Source: Sphingomonas sp. CFBP 8760
Lineage (GTDB): Bacteria; Pseudomonadota; Alphaproteobacteria; Sphingomonadales; Sphingomonadaceae
Reading direction: 5' to 3'
Length of the DNA: 64,000 nt
Assembly (NCBI RefSeq): GCF_014841615.1
Contig: NZ_JACYUG010000016.1
Location: 1-64,000, forward strand
Below the pieces are notes generated by a model. The model did not search any database and was not told the DNA's origin. It was given only the letters and a program-made list of their open reading frames with translations. Below, piece after piece: positions 8,333 to 16,771 of this stretch; position 1 is the first letter of the stretch; every line of letters begins with the position of its first letter. The translations under genes and the position numbers were made by a program.

Positions 8333-10783
8333 TCAGAGACCATCCGTTCCAGGCGTGACGATGACTGCGATCTCCTTGATGGTCGAACGGCCGGTCGGGG
8401 CCTCGCCATCGAGCACCGGGGTCCCGGCCATGTTCGTCCGTCCGTCGTGCACGACGAGAAAGCCCGTCTCGACTCCGCGCATCCGCATGTAGTGCGTAAG
8501 CTGCTGCTCGCCGGCCGCGGCATAGCTGCTCGAGTAGGGGCGGCCGCACATCTTCAGTTCGACGATCACCCGCAGGCCACCGTCGAAGCGCATCAGGATG
8601 TCGAGCCGGCCACCGCCGGCGACCATCTCCTCGATCACTTCGGCCCGTCCGCGAAAGCAGGCGCTGAGATAGGTCTGGAACAGTGCCTTGGCGACTTCCT
8701 CGGGCCTCGACGTCCATACCCGCTTGCCGCCCTCGTTACGCCAGAAGGTCGACCGCCGGTTGCATGCGACGAATTCAGCGTAGTCTCTGATCGCCTGTTC
8801 GACCTCCTCGAGAAGGATCGGATGCCGTGACGTCTGGGACGGGGGCGAGGCCGCTACCAGGGCGCCAGGATCGCCGCCTCTGCTGACTGCCATCCGAATC
8901 AGTTCGTTGAACTGGACCTTCTGCGGACCGGTCAGATCGTCACGCTCCAGGGCATTCCAGCACGTCCGGATGGCGAGCTCGTTTTTGCCGTCTCGAAGAG
9001 CCGCGACGGCAAGCCGCTCGAGCAGTTCGCGGGTGGCACCGAAGAGGGCGATCCGCTCCTCAACCCTGGAGATGAGAGCAGCCCATTCCTCATGCCGTTG
9101 CAGCAGGCGCTCGAGGGCCTCGCGCGCCGGCAGCTCGAGTGGATGTTCCGCTAGAAGATCGTCGAGGCGTGCTCGCGCCCGATCGGTGTAGCCCTGCTGC
9201 TCGAGGGCATCGGCGATAGCGAGGGAAAGGAGGTTCCTGGAACGTGACGACGTGGTCCGATCGGCGTTCTGGTCGAGCCGTTCAAGATGCTCGATCCGGT
9301 CATCCATGCTCAACGACCGATCGAAGAGGACCGTGGCGAGGCGGGCGGCCAGCATGAGTTCGTCGTCGTCGTCCTGGGCCAGTTCGTCGATGATCGCCCG
9401 GGCTTCCACCGGATCGAAGTCGTCGAGCAGCCGTCGGACACGCTCGGCTCGTACGAGTACCTGCGACCCCGAGGCGGCGCCCAGTTCCGCGGCTTCCGCC
9501 CGATAGGCCGCTGCGTCGTCGTGACGTTCGAGCCCCTCCGCCGCGAGCCTGGCCAGCGTCAGGATCGAGACGAGAGCGTCCTCGAGACCATGCACGCCCC
9601 GGCGAAGCCGGATAGCGCGATCCGCCTCGACGAGGGCATCGGCAAGGAGGCCGAAGTCGAAAAGACGCTGAGCGACCAGATGGAGGATGGCGCCTCTGTC
9701 GGCATCGCCGAGCAGACCCGGGGCGTCCACGATGTCGACGAGCGAACGTAGGTTCGCGGCTGCTACATCGACGCCCTGATGAGCGACGGTATCGCACACG
9801 ATCAGCAAAGAACCGATAGCATCATTCTTTTCTCCTGCTTCCAGAAAGGCGTCGGCGGAAGCCCTCGCGGCCTCTACGGTCTTATTCAGATCGACTGAGG
9901 GACTCAGGGCGACGTTGCGCCATGCCCACGCCCGGTCGATCGCCTTCGGATCGTCGGCGAGGACGCGACGCCAACGTACGAGCGCGCTTTCGGCACGGCC
10001 CTGGCGCATCGCGACGGTGCCAAGGAACGTTTCCAGTGCGTGCCGTTCGTCCGTGGTTGCTTCATCGGCCAGAAGCGTTCTGGCATCCGCCTCGGCGAGT
10101 GGTTCGCGCTGTAACGCGGTGGCGATGGCGACTCTCAAACGTCGTATCGGAATGACGTCTCCATCGACCTGATCGAGGTCGATCCGCAGGGCGGCGGCGA
10201 GAAGGGCCTCTTTCATGACGACCAGGCCTTCTTGGATGCCGTCGGTCAGCAGGCTAGCCGCCGCCCCATGCATTCCGGCCGCAGTCGCCTCGTCGATGCG
10301 GGCGACCAGTTCGGGTGTACGGTTCTCGAAGACGCTCGTGACGATACGTTGGAGACGGCGGGAGAGGTCCGGATCCACTTCCGTGCCATCGTCGGCTAAG
10401 CCACGCGCTAGGAACTGACCTGTCCTCAGGTCGAGCTTCCCCTCGAGCCGACGGAGCGGGGCGGCAACCCGCCGCATTCGATAGCCTGCAGAGGTCAGCG
10501 CGCCGGTCACGCGATGCTCAGCCTGATCGAGCGGATCGGCATGCGGAGCAGCCGCTTCTGGATCGGCTCCCGGCACGGGGGCGAGTGCGGCCTCGAAGGC
10601 CTCCATATCCGGAAGATCCGGGGGATAACGAACTTCGGCCGCCTCGCCCGTGACTTCGATCTCCAGGCGGAAGGGGGAGGGCGCGGCGGGCGAGGAGACC
10701 TCGAAGTGACGTACGGATCGGCCCTCGACGGAGCCCGCGTGATCGACCGTCATCTCGCTTGGTATCGGAAGTTCGTCATCCAT
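8333..10783 (-). CDS. Helical-repeat protein with C-terminal PD-(D/E)XK nuclease domain
   Basis: 816 residues from ATG 10783 (MDDELPIPSEM, preceded by GGACGG); an alternative ATG at 10801 adds six residues. Residues 1-150 hold a beta-rich head. About 150-650 consist of TPR-like helical pairs rich in Ala, Leu and Asp, for example ALVEADRAIRLRRGV. Residues about 680-816 are a PD-(D/E)XK nuclease: AEVIEEMVAGGGRLDIL gives the Glu and the catalytic Asp, and LRVIVELKMCG the ExK strand, followed by GEQQLTHYMRMRGVETGFLV, typical of the AAA-ATPase-like/PDDEXK_9 type fold. It is a single gene convergent with the Septu-like pair. A role as a stand-alone or accessory anti-phage effector is inferred from the domain mix and the surroundings. 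Confidence 0.8.
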   Translation of the reverse strand: MDDELPIPSEMTVDHAGSVEGRSVRHFEVSSPAAPSPFRLEIEVTGEAAEVRYPPDLPDMEAFEAALAPVPGADPEAAAPHADPLDQAEHRVTGALTSAGYRMRRVAAPLRRLEGKLDLRTGQFLARGLADDGTEVDPDLSRRLQRIVTSVFENRTPELVARIDEATAAGMHGAAASLLTDGIQEGLVVMKEALLAAALRIDLDQVDGDVIPIRRLRVAIATALQREPLAEADARTLLADEATTDERHALETFLGTVAMRQGRAESALVRWRRVLADDPKAIDRAWAWRNVALSPSVDLNKTVEAARASADAFLEAGEKNDAIGSLLIVCDTVAHQGVDVAAANLRSLVDIVDAPGLLGDADRGAILHLVAQRLFDFGLLADALVEADRAIRLRRGVHGLEDALVSILTLARLAAEGLERHDDAAAYRAEAAELGAASGSQVLVRAERVRRLLDDFDPVEARAIIDELAQDDDDELMLAARLATVLFDRSLSMDDRIEHLERLDQNADRTTSSRSRNLLSLAIADALEQQGYTDRARARLDDLLAEHPLELPAREALERLLQRHEEWAALISRVEERIALFGATRELLERLAVAALRDGKNELAIRTCWNALERDDLTGPQKVQFNELIRMAVSRGGDPGALVAASPPSQTSRHPILLEEVEQAIRDYAEFVACNRRSTFWRNEGGKRVWTSRPEEVAKALFQTYLSACFRGRAEVIEEMVAGGGRLDILMRFDGGLRVIVELKMCGRPYSSSYAAAGEQQLTHYMRMRGVETGFLVVHDGRTNMAGTPVLDGEAPTGRSTIKEIAVIVTPGTDGL

Positions 10784-10843
10784 GGTCGACCGTCCGGACA
10801 TGGCGAACAGCGAACGAGCTATCCGCGGGAGGAGCGTAATGCT

Positions 10844-11128
10844 TCATATGACGGTGATGGACGGACCCGTAACCCCCGTCCAGACAAGATACCGCTGCCT
10901 TGGCTCAGTCCGATCGCCAGCCTGGAGATCGTCCCGCAGAGCAGCATCCATCGTCTCGGTCGGCTGCTGCAGGCTCTCTCCACAGCCATCGCAGAACGCC
11001 ACTCCGGCGGAATGCCGCCAGCGTTGTATCCGAAGGCAGACCGGGCAGGTCGAGACGAGCATCTCGCCTGTCTCGTCGTCGAAGGGAAGGCCTGTCGGGA
11101 TGCATGCTCGTCGAAGCAGTCCGCGCAC
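10844..11128 (-). CDS. Small zinc-ribbon protein, possibly a TniQ-like fragment
   Basis: 94 residues from a GTG start. The same frame is open upstream to at least 11198 (RRPLPIVRGLLRRACIPTG), so the real start may lie further out or the gene may be a remnant. It carries two CxxC knuckles, CPVCLRIQRWRHSAGVAFCD and DGCGESLQ, arranged as in the zinc-finger region of TniQ/TnsD transposition proteins, although no HxLP-type motif is obvious. The product ends at VTGPSITVI. It lies between the nuclease gene and an unknown gene on the other strand and has no recognisable transposase neighbour. Treat the TniQ link as weak. Confidence 0.35.
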   Translation of the reverse strand: MRGLLRRACIPTGLPFDDETGEMLVSTCPVCLRIQRWRHSAGVAFCDGCGESLQQPTETMDAALRDDLQAGDRTEPRQRYLVWTGVTGPSITVI

Positions 11129-11385
11129 GATCGGCAGAGGCCGACGTGGAGCCGCCGAACCAGGTTCGCCTCCTGACGACGACGCCCGACCTCACGGTCC
11201 TTCTATCGCAGGCCGCGGATCATACCTTCCAGTCGCATCTCCTGCGCTCCTCGACTTTCTGACGCAGGAATGTCCCGATGGCCACCGGTAGTCGGGCCAT
11301 ACTCATATTCTTGCCGTGACCCCTAAACGAGACGAGCCCCGCGCTTCGCGGCTCCAAAATGATCCGCAAACACCAGGAGGAACGA

Positions 11386-11832
11386 ATGACGCTTGCCAGA
11401 ATTCACTACGAAGACACGGGACGGGAAGGCTATCTCCTACTTCATAGCTTCGACGGTACCGTGCGCGGGATCGTCTTCCGAAGCGAAGAGGAAAAGAGAG
11501 GGGCGCTTGCCGATGGCCGCGCGGCCATCGACTGCACCGCGGTCGAGCGTGGTCTGCTGCCGCGTGGAGCGACCCTGGTGTCACGGGCGACCGCGCGCGA
11601 TGCGGCAGCGCTGATTGAGGAGCTTCGTGATCCCGCCGATACCGCACCTCGTGATCCGCTGGCTGCGACGAGACTGGCGTTCTCTCTGAAGCTCCTGATG
11701 GAGCGCAGCGAATACATCGACGGCCAACGTGATGCGGAAGCGCGCCGCGTCGACCCGATCGCGGCGCGACGCTACGACGCCATCGTACAAGAACTGATCG
11801 ACGTAGGTCCGATAGCCGAGGAACCCGAATAG
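11386..11832 (+). CDS. Hypothetical protein, 148 residues
   Basis: The start ATG at 11386 is chosen because AGGAGG at 11375-11380 sits at ideal spacing; the frame is open further upstream without a better site. The N-terminal third is beta-rich (RIHYEDTGREGYLLLHSFDG, then RGIVFRSEEE). The C-terminal two thirds are helical with many Arg, Asp and Ala (RLAFSLKLLMERSEY and RYDAIVQELIDVGPIAEEPE). No membrane segment, signal peptide or metal-binding motif is visible. I do not recognise the family. It is monocistronic, with about 260 bases of empty DNA upstream. Confidence 0.65.
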   Translation: MTLARIHYEDTGREGYLLLHSFDGTVRGIVFRSEEEKRGALADGRAAIDCTAVERGLLPRGATLVSRATARDAAALIEELRDPADTAPRDPLAATRLAFSLKLLMERSEYIDGQRDAEARRVDPIAARRYDAIVQELIDVGPIAEEPE

Positions 11833-12004
11833 CACGTCCATGCCGAAACCGTACGTCCCGGTCGGTAAGGCAGGGCGCAAGGGGACGATCGGTGAGCGTG
11901 GTGCGCCGGGGCATGGCGGCAGCGAGAGGGGGGCTAGGATCGACTGCAGGCCGGAGCCATGCGGTCGGCCGACCGGGGTTCGCCCGTGCTGTGACGCAGG
12001 CACT

Positions 12005-12890
12005 TCATTGGAGCTTCATGAGAGCGGTGAGCTTCTCGACCTCGGACCCCATCCTCCTGGCTCCCGCCGGGACCGCATAGACGTTCGCGGCAAGCTAGAA
12101 ATGCTCCGCGATCCGATCATCGTCAGACACTTCGCGCCACTAGACGCGCCGATCGTCATCCCAGCGGTATCGTTGCTCCTTGAGTTTGTCCCGGACGTGC
12201 AGGGCTGCGTCCACCGGCCTGAACTTCCAGCTTGGTCGCATCGTCATCGTGATCAGGGCAGCAAGCGCTGACCGGTCGTCGAAGCGATGCTCGACCAGAT
12301 GGATGACGGCGTCTACGTCCGCGTCGGGAGGCTGGGATTCATGGAACCGTCAGGCTTGATAAAAAAGATAGCCAAGTGCCGTTCCGTCAAAGCCGTACGA
12401 CCGCCAGTCGATCTGGCTCGTCGAGCAAGGCCATGGGAAACCATCGATGTCCTGAAGGCGACGTTCGATCCAGGGTCGGTCGAACGCGGCGTTATGCGCG
12501 ATCAAGATGAAAGCCGCACGCAGCGGGCGAAACGCTTCCTCGTCGTCGATCCTTCGGTCGGGCACGTCCTCTTCGTTAAGACAAGTGATCGCTACGATCT
12601 TCGGGGAATGGCCATGCCGGGATGCTCACACCACCGTTAGGCAGGCCGACATGGGTGACGACGCCGGTCCGGTCGAACCGTAAGCGACGCACCGCCAGTT
12701 CGATGATCGAACTAAGCGCGGCGTTTCTGCCGGTGGTCTCCGCGTCGACCACGATGCCAACCCTGGTGTCCGTCCCGTCGCCGACGCCGGTCGGCCCCTC
12801 CTGCACGTCGAGCCTGTAGTGGACGCGTACGTCTTCGCCGCAGTCGCGGCGACGCGACCGACCTCTGCCGGATCCTGCATGGTTCAATCC
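12005..12890 (-). pseudogene. Decayed DnaQ-like 3'-5' exonuclease
   Basis: Read in pieces on the minus strand, this is one exonuclease gene. RVGIVVDAETTGRNAALS contains the ExoI motif DxET (as DAET). After a frameshift near 12600 come IVAITCLNEEDV, FILIAHNAAFDRPWIERRL (ExoII, HNAxFD) and WRSYGFDGTALGYLF, then a further break. After it come ADVDAVIHLVEHRFDD (ExoIII Asp) and a C-terminal domain SWKFRPVDAALHVRDKLKEQ and RYRWDDDRRV. Two amber codons replace what are Trp in relatives I know: RRV-stop-WREV and AEHF-stop-LAANV. The remnant closes at a TGA (12005-12007). With at least two frameshifts and two nonsense codons it cannot give a full protein. Intact relatives are common on sphingomonad plasmids. 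Confidence 0.85.
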
Positions 12891-12949
12891 TTCCATGTTA
12901 CCAGGCGGCGGCGGGCATTCCGCCCGCCGCCCGCGCAGAGGCTTTGCTT

Positions 12950-13462
12950 CTACAGTTCGACGCGCTGCTCGATGTCGACCGCGAACGTGCCGGCGTCGAG
13001 CCAGCGGCGGTCCTTTTCGACATGCCGGATGAGCTTCGCCAACGCCTCGGGGACGAGCGCGATGACGAGCGGCAACGAGCGATGGAAGCCGACGTGGATC
13101 TCGGCGAGCGGAATCACGTCGTCGTCGAAACGGCGGCGCAGTCGGTGGAAGACCTCCATCGGATGCCGGGCTATGGAGGCGTGGAACGCCTGCATCATGA
13201 TCGGCCCATCGGCGAAGGCAATCGAAGCCGTGTAGAGCCGTGGTTCGGTCTGGGACCGCCCGGTCCTGCCGCGACGAGGTCTGGTCAGGCGGCTGCGGTC
13301 TCCTGTCTGCGGGCCGATCGAGATCCGGCGGGAGGCGTCGTCCTGGTCCCCATAGTCCCCGCCGCGGCGTACCGCAGCCCGGATCGCTGGGGCGGGTAGG
13401 GGCGTCGGGACGGCTGCCGGGGCCGGGCCGTCTCGAGCAGGGAATGCTGTTAAGGTCGTCAT
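12950..13462 (-). CDS. Hypothetical protein, 170 residues
   Basis: The start is taken at ATG 13462 (MTTLTAFPARDG) after GGAAAAG; a longer frame to 13519 has no ribosome binding site. The N-terminal 90 residues are rich in Pro, Arg and Ala and probably disordered. The C-terminal 80 are well folded in appearance: LYTASIAFADGPIMMQAFHA, IPLAEIHVGFHRSLPLVIAL and ALAKLIRHVEKDRRWL. No known motif was recognised. It lies just downstream of the 132-residue gene at 13522-13920 on the same strand, with 59 bases between, so it may be co-transcribed with it. Confidence 0.55.
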   Translation of the reverse strand: MTTLTAFPARDGPAPAAVPTPLPAPAIRAAVRRGGDYGDQDDASRRISIGPQTGDRSRLTRPRRGRTGRSQTEPRLYTASIAFADGPIMMQAFHASIARHPMEVFHRLRRRFDDDVIPLAEIHVGFHRSLPLVIALVPEALAKLIRHVEKDRRWLDAGTFAVDIEQRVEL

Positions 13463-13521
13463 GTCGTCTTTTCCGAAGCGATTCCATCCGGGGGTGCGGC
13501 GTGGTCCGACGTGCGTCACGT

Positions 13522-13920
13522 TCAGGTGGCGGCGTACGTCTCAACGGGGTCGTCGGCGCAGAGCTCGTCGATGACGGCGGGATCGGCGTCTAGGCCCAGT
13601 CCCAGGCCATGGAGCAGGATCGCCCTGTTGCAGTGCTGCAGTTCGAGCGCGGCCTCGACGGCATCCCGGCCGTCGAAGATATCGCGCGAGGCAAGCATCC
13701 AGGCCATGGGATCCTCGTCCATGCCTTCGCGCTGGAAGCGTGCGCCCGTCTCCACCGCGACCAGCGCGAGCCGGATCAGGCGACGACGGGTCGTGATCAA
13801 GGGGAAGTCGCACGGACTGTCCGGGTCAAGCGGATCGGGTAGCAGGCATGTCGCGTCCGGTTCGTGGATACTGGCGGCCCGTAGCGGATCAAACGTCGTA
13901 TACATGATGCGCGTCTCCAT
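13522..13920 (-). CDS. Conserved hypothetical protein, paralogue of 44972-45364
   Basis: 132 residues. It is clearly related over its last 100 residues to the protein encoded at 44972-45364: both share PDPLDPDS, TTRRRL-RLALVA-ETGARFQR, DPMAW, RDIFDG, ALVLHGLG or AILLHGLG, and GLDADPA. The core looks helical, with a cysteine at the same place (HCNRA or HCTRA). The alternation of DPMAW and FDG superficially recalls the MbcA/ParS antitoxin C-terminal domain, but I cannot confirm that. An upstream motif is shared by the two copies. A divergently transcribed ArsR-type regulator lies 184 bases away, so repression by it is plausible. The function is unknown. Confidence 0.75.
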   Translation of the reverse strand: METRIMYTTFDPLRAASIHEPDATCLLPDPLDPDSPCDFPLITTRRRLIRLALVAVETGARFQREGMDEDPMAWMLASRDIFDGRDAVEAALELQHCNRAILLHGLGLGLDADPAVIDELCADDPVETYAAT

Positions 13921-14002
13921 TCATCGTGCATTCGCACTGCTGCACATGCCTGTTCGGAACCTCGGCCGAACGTCAGAAAGGTAGATACCATCACATATAA
14001 TT

Positions 14003-14017
14003 CAACCCTTCTAGAAA
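14003..14017 (-). promoter_or_regulatory. Upstream motif shared with the paralogous gene at 45 kb
   Basis: Plus-strand sequence CAACCCTTCTAGAAA. It matches 14 of 15 bases at 45463-45477 (CAACCCTTCCAGAAA). It lies 83 bases before the start at 13920; the other copy lies 99 bases before 45364. It contains the near-palindrome TTCTAGAA. It sits in an AT-rich divergent promoter region shared with the ArsR-type gene and is a candidate promoter element or operator. Confidence 0.5.
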
Positions 14018-14104
14018 TATCATTGTTCTTGGATGGTTGACCTGTCGTTCATGCTATCTGGGGCAGCCCCTTGCACGCCAAGAATTGCCAACTATTCTAG
14101 CAGC

Positions 14105-14392
14105 ATGGAAATGGACGATGCGATACCGGTGCTAAGCGCTCTAGCGCAGCCGACCCGCTACAGATGCGTATCTCATCTCGTCGACCGAGGAGAGTGCACG
14201 GCGGGGGAGCTCGCGCAAGTGCTAGGCGTCCCGGCGAACACGATGTCCAGCCACCTGACGATCCTCGCTCATGCGGGACTGGTGGCTTCGCAGCGTCATG
14301 GCCGCAACATCGTGTACGCGGCGTGTGTGGAAAAGATCGCCGATGTCGCAGGCATGCTGTCGGCGCTGGTCCCCGACCCGGCCGGACGGTAG
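14105..14392 (+). CDS. ArsR-family winged-helix transcription regulator
   Basis: 95 residues from ATG 14105 (MEMDDAIPVLSALAQPTRYR). The fold is the classic ArsR pattern: ALAQPTRYRCVSHLVDRG, then the recognition helix-turn-helix in TAGELAQVLGVPANTMSSHL, then the wing TILAHAGLVASQRHGRNIVY. It has a single Cys in the first helices and one in AACVEK but no obvious CxC metal site of ArsR or SmtB, so the inducer is unknown. It is divergent from the 132-residue conserved hypothetical gene and probably controls that promoter or its own. An alternative upstream start at 14033 adds a non-conserved leader and is less likely. Confidence 0.8.
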   Translation: MEMDDAIPVLSALAQPTRYRCVSHLVDRGECTAGELAQVLGVPANTMSSHLTILAHAGLVASQRHGRNIVYAACVEKIADVAGMLSALVPDPAGR

Positions 14393-15129
14393 CGCCATCG
14401 CCGCCTACGGTCATTTCCACGTCTTCGCGGATGCGACGCGGACGTTCTACGCTAGGCGTTTGCTGGCATGATATTCTTGCAGACCGGAGGTCCGGCATTC
14501 GCTCGCCCCTCGTTCGACATCAGCCGATATTGTTCGCCCGTGACCAGCTTCCCGGCGACTACTACCTGCATCATAATCCGGCTCCACGTTATGAATATGC
14601 CCGCCGGTAGGGCCGGCTTCTGCGTCGAACTGGCAGCCTTCCATTAACGGATGGTTCTTCGTGCCTCGAGTCAGGCCCCGAAGGCACGACCCAGCCGGAT
14701 GGCGGGGCGTCGTCCGGTCCTATCGCTGCGTCCAGCATGCGGCGGCCATCTAACAATGCGTCGGGTCGAAGGCCTGATCTCGTATGCCCGATCGAGGGCC
14801 GGCTTATGTGCCGGTGGGGTGATCAAAGGCGGCATGGGCGCATTCGTGATCTTCCCATGTCGGTCATTCCTTCGGAAGGGAATGGGCGGCAGGACCTGCG
14901 TCTCGACCGTGGTGCAGCAGGTGATCCATCTACGACCCGTCGATCCATGACGCGTTGGGGTTGGAGCAGAGCCCTATGGCAAGCATCGATACCGACGTCA
15001 TATGCGCTATGCCGTCATGGCCGAAGACGACCAGGGAAGCGACGCCACGCCCTGTGTTCTGACGATTCCATTGCGGGGCGGTCGCACGTCGTGAGATTCT
15101 GGTCGCTTGCCACGGCGCCATGGGATGTC
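14393..15129. other. 737-base stretch without a supported gene
   Basis: Several short open frames occur on both strands, but none has a ribosome binding site combined with recognisable protein composition. The region separates the ArsR-type gene from the 3' end of the Pycsar operon. I see no tRNA-like or obvious terminator structure. Confidence 0.45.
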
Positions 15130-16056
15130 TTAGCCGTTGTTGGGTCCGAGCTCGCGCATGTGCTTGCGCAGCTGGTTGCAGGCTGGTGCCATCGCGGCGC
15201 CTGCATCGTGCCCCTCCTGAAATCGGTAGGTGATCGTAGTCACGCCGGCGAGGTCGCTCGGCAGCTTCACCTTCTCCCCCCGAGGCTCCATCAGCAGCGC
15301 ACGCGCTCGACCTAGTCGTCCCATGAACAGGCCAAGCTCGAACACGACGTTGTCCCGTGGGCTGGGCCACTCCTGCGTCTTCTTCTCGTCGCTCGTCACG
15401 TCGTCCGGATGGGCGATGGCGATGGCGAAGTCCGCGCGGTCCACCTCGTCCTCGAGGGTCTGCAGCGTGTAGCCGGTGGCTCGGAACACGCCGTCGGTCC
15501 AGACCACGACGTTGAAGTCGTCGTAGTCCAGCGCGTTCTGGATCTCGCGTGCTATCGATATCGCGCCGACGGACGAGATGACGAACACCCGGATGCGGTC
15601 CCGATAGGCTCCGATGCCAGCGTTCCGCTGTAATAGACGACGAGCGAGTTCCTTGGCGATCGTGCGGTAGATTTCGGAGTATCTGTCTCCGAGATCGGCG
15701 AGGTCGTCCTCCGTCAGCTTGGCTGCGACGACCTCGTCGACTGCGACGACGTCTGCCGAACGACGTTGCGTCGGCTGGATCGCCGACATCTCGCCTACGT
15801 GGTCTCCGGCCGACCGCTTTGCCTGGTGGCGGCCGTTGACGATCACATCGACGGTACCGGCCAGAAGTAGATAGAGGTCATTGTCGTCGGCGCCCTGCTC
15901 GATCAGCTTGCCGCCCGGCTGGACCTCCACCAGTTCTGCCTTCTCGGAGATCTCGTTCGCCAGTTCCTTGTTCCCGTTGACGAGCTTGTTGACGCCGATC
16001 GCGTCCAGACGCCGCCGTCGGCCGGCATCGCCGGCCAGTCTGTCTATCAAACCCAT
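15130..16056 (-). CDS. pycTIR: Pycsar effector: cyclic-nucleotide-binding domain plus TIR-like domain
   Basis: 308 residues. Residues about 25-140 form a cyclic nucleotide-binding domain: KLIEQGADDNDLYLLLAGTV, then the phosphate-binding cassette GEMSAIQPTQRRSADV (88-103). Residues about 155-300 match the TIR-like/predicted nucleotide-binding family used by CBASS and Pycsar effectors: IRVFVISSV, WTDGVFRATGYTLQTLED, ADFAIAIAHPDD, and NVVFELGLFMGRLGRAR with the likely catalytic Glu240. In Pycsar the effector binds cCMP or cUMP and the TIR domain depletes NAD+, causing abortive infection (Tal et al. system, recalled). The gene starts at ATG 16056, overlapping the end of the E2-like gene by ten bases. 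It is the last gene of the operon that begins with the cyclase. Confidence 0.9.
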   Translation of the reverse strand: MGLIDRLAGDAGRRRRLDAIGVNKLVNGNKELANEISEKAELVEVQPGGKLIEQGADDNDLYLLLAGTVDVIVNGRHQAKRSAGDHVGEMSAIQPTQRRSADVVAVDEVVAAKLTEDDLADLGDRYSEIYRTIAKELARRLLQRNAGIGAYRDRIRVFVISSVGAISIAREIQNALDYDDFNVVVWTDGVFRATGYTLQTLEDEVDRADFAIAIAHPDDVTSDEKKTQEWPSPRDNVVFELGLFMGRLGRARALLMEPRGEKVKLPSDLAGVTTITYRFQEGHDAGAAMAPACNQLRKHMRELGPNNG

Positions 16057-16694
16057 TTCCGATCCTCGCTATATGTCGGTGGTACAGTCGAAGTCGCGGC
16101 GGCGGCCTCGCGATCACGGATCGGGCAGACCCGCATGGTGCGGCAGCAGCGAGGGCCCCAGTTCAAGTATAGGTCCGCGAACGCCACTTCGGCCTCCCGC
16201 CGTCGGATCTCCGCGTCGACCAGCTCCTCCAGCGCGAGGCGGCGGGACGATCTCCGTTCTGGCGGACGCCTGCTGCATCCACCTGCCGGTAGTGGACCAG
16301 CCAGCCGACCGATGCCGAACTCGAGTGCCTCCCGATACCGGCGTGCGAGACCTGCGCGCTCGGCGGCAGCTTCGGCCGCAAGCTGATGATGCGCGGCTTC
16401 GCCGTGGGAGAGCCAGCGTCCGGTCGGCCACAGGCCTCTCACGTCCGCAAACTGCTGACAGAGCAGATACGATCTCAGCTTGGCCCAGAAGTCGTCGACC
16501 TGGTCGACGGTGCAGCCGAACGGTTCGAGTCCAAGGCAGAAGCTGCCGTCGGAATTGACGTGACGTTCCGGACAGCTTCTGGGCAGCAGGGAACCCGGAA
16601 CCGCCTCGGCCACGATCAGCCGGTCGCTCGCCTGCACGCGCAGCTGGTAAGGCCTGCTCGGCCTACCGCTGGGATGCGGCGGCCGCGCCGTCAC
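16047..16694 (-). CDS. E2-like (ubiquitin-conjugating-type) protein with Cys-rich tail, inside the Pycsar operon
   Basis: 215 residues from GTG 16694. An E2-like catalytic signature is visible: CPERHVNSDGSFCLG, with His45, Asn47 and Cys53 placed as in HPN...C of E2 enzymes. Upstream comes a beta-meander (RPYQLRVQASDRLIVAEA). Downstream are helices (VDDFWAKLRSYLLCQQFADV, WLSHGEAAHHQLAAEAAAER) as in bacterial E2-domain proteins. The tail is Cys-rich (CCRTMRVCPIRD), recalling E2-associated Cys-rich proteins. The same frame stays open upstream to 16796 with sensible residues (RKPDWASIEGDGDDLLV) but contains no ATG, GTG or TTG, so translation may begin at a non-standard codon or the start may have been lost. 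No E1, JAB or ubiquitin-like gene is next to it. The gene lies between cyclase and TIR effector. Confidence 0.75.
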   Translation of the reverse strand: MTARPPHPSGRPSRPYQLRVQASDRLIVAEAVPGSLLPRSCPERHVNSDGSFCLGLEPFGCTVDQVDDFWAKLRSYLLCQQFADVRGLWPTGRWLSHGEAAHHQLAAEAAAERAGLARRYREALEFGIGRLAGPLPAGGCSRRPPERRSSRRLALEELVDAEIRRREAEVAFADLYLNWGPRCCRTMRVCPIRDREAAAATSTVPPTYSEDRKWV

Positions 16695-16771
16695 AAGAAG
16701 GTCGTCACCGTCCCCCTCGATCGATGCCCAGTCCGGTTTTCGTATGACCGCCAGAAGGAGAAGCGCCCGGC

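Noticed and set aside
12005..12890. Amber codon reassignment in this replicon
   Set aside because: Several TAG codons replace sense codons, but the same genes also carry frameshifts, and intact genes in the window (for example at 415 and 41759) end in TAG. Ordinary decay explains it.
12576..13544. Single 322-residue minus-strand protein
   Set aside because: Only its last part is meaningful (part of the DnaQ-like exonuclease remnant). The first two thirds overlap another gene out of frame and are Arg/Pro-rich.
13522..13920. Assignment as an MbcA/ParS-type antitoxin
   Set aside because: DPMAW...FDG only loosely recalls that domain, and there is no RES-domain toxin gene beside either paralogue.
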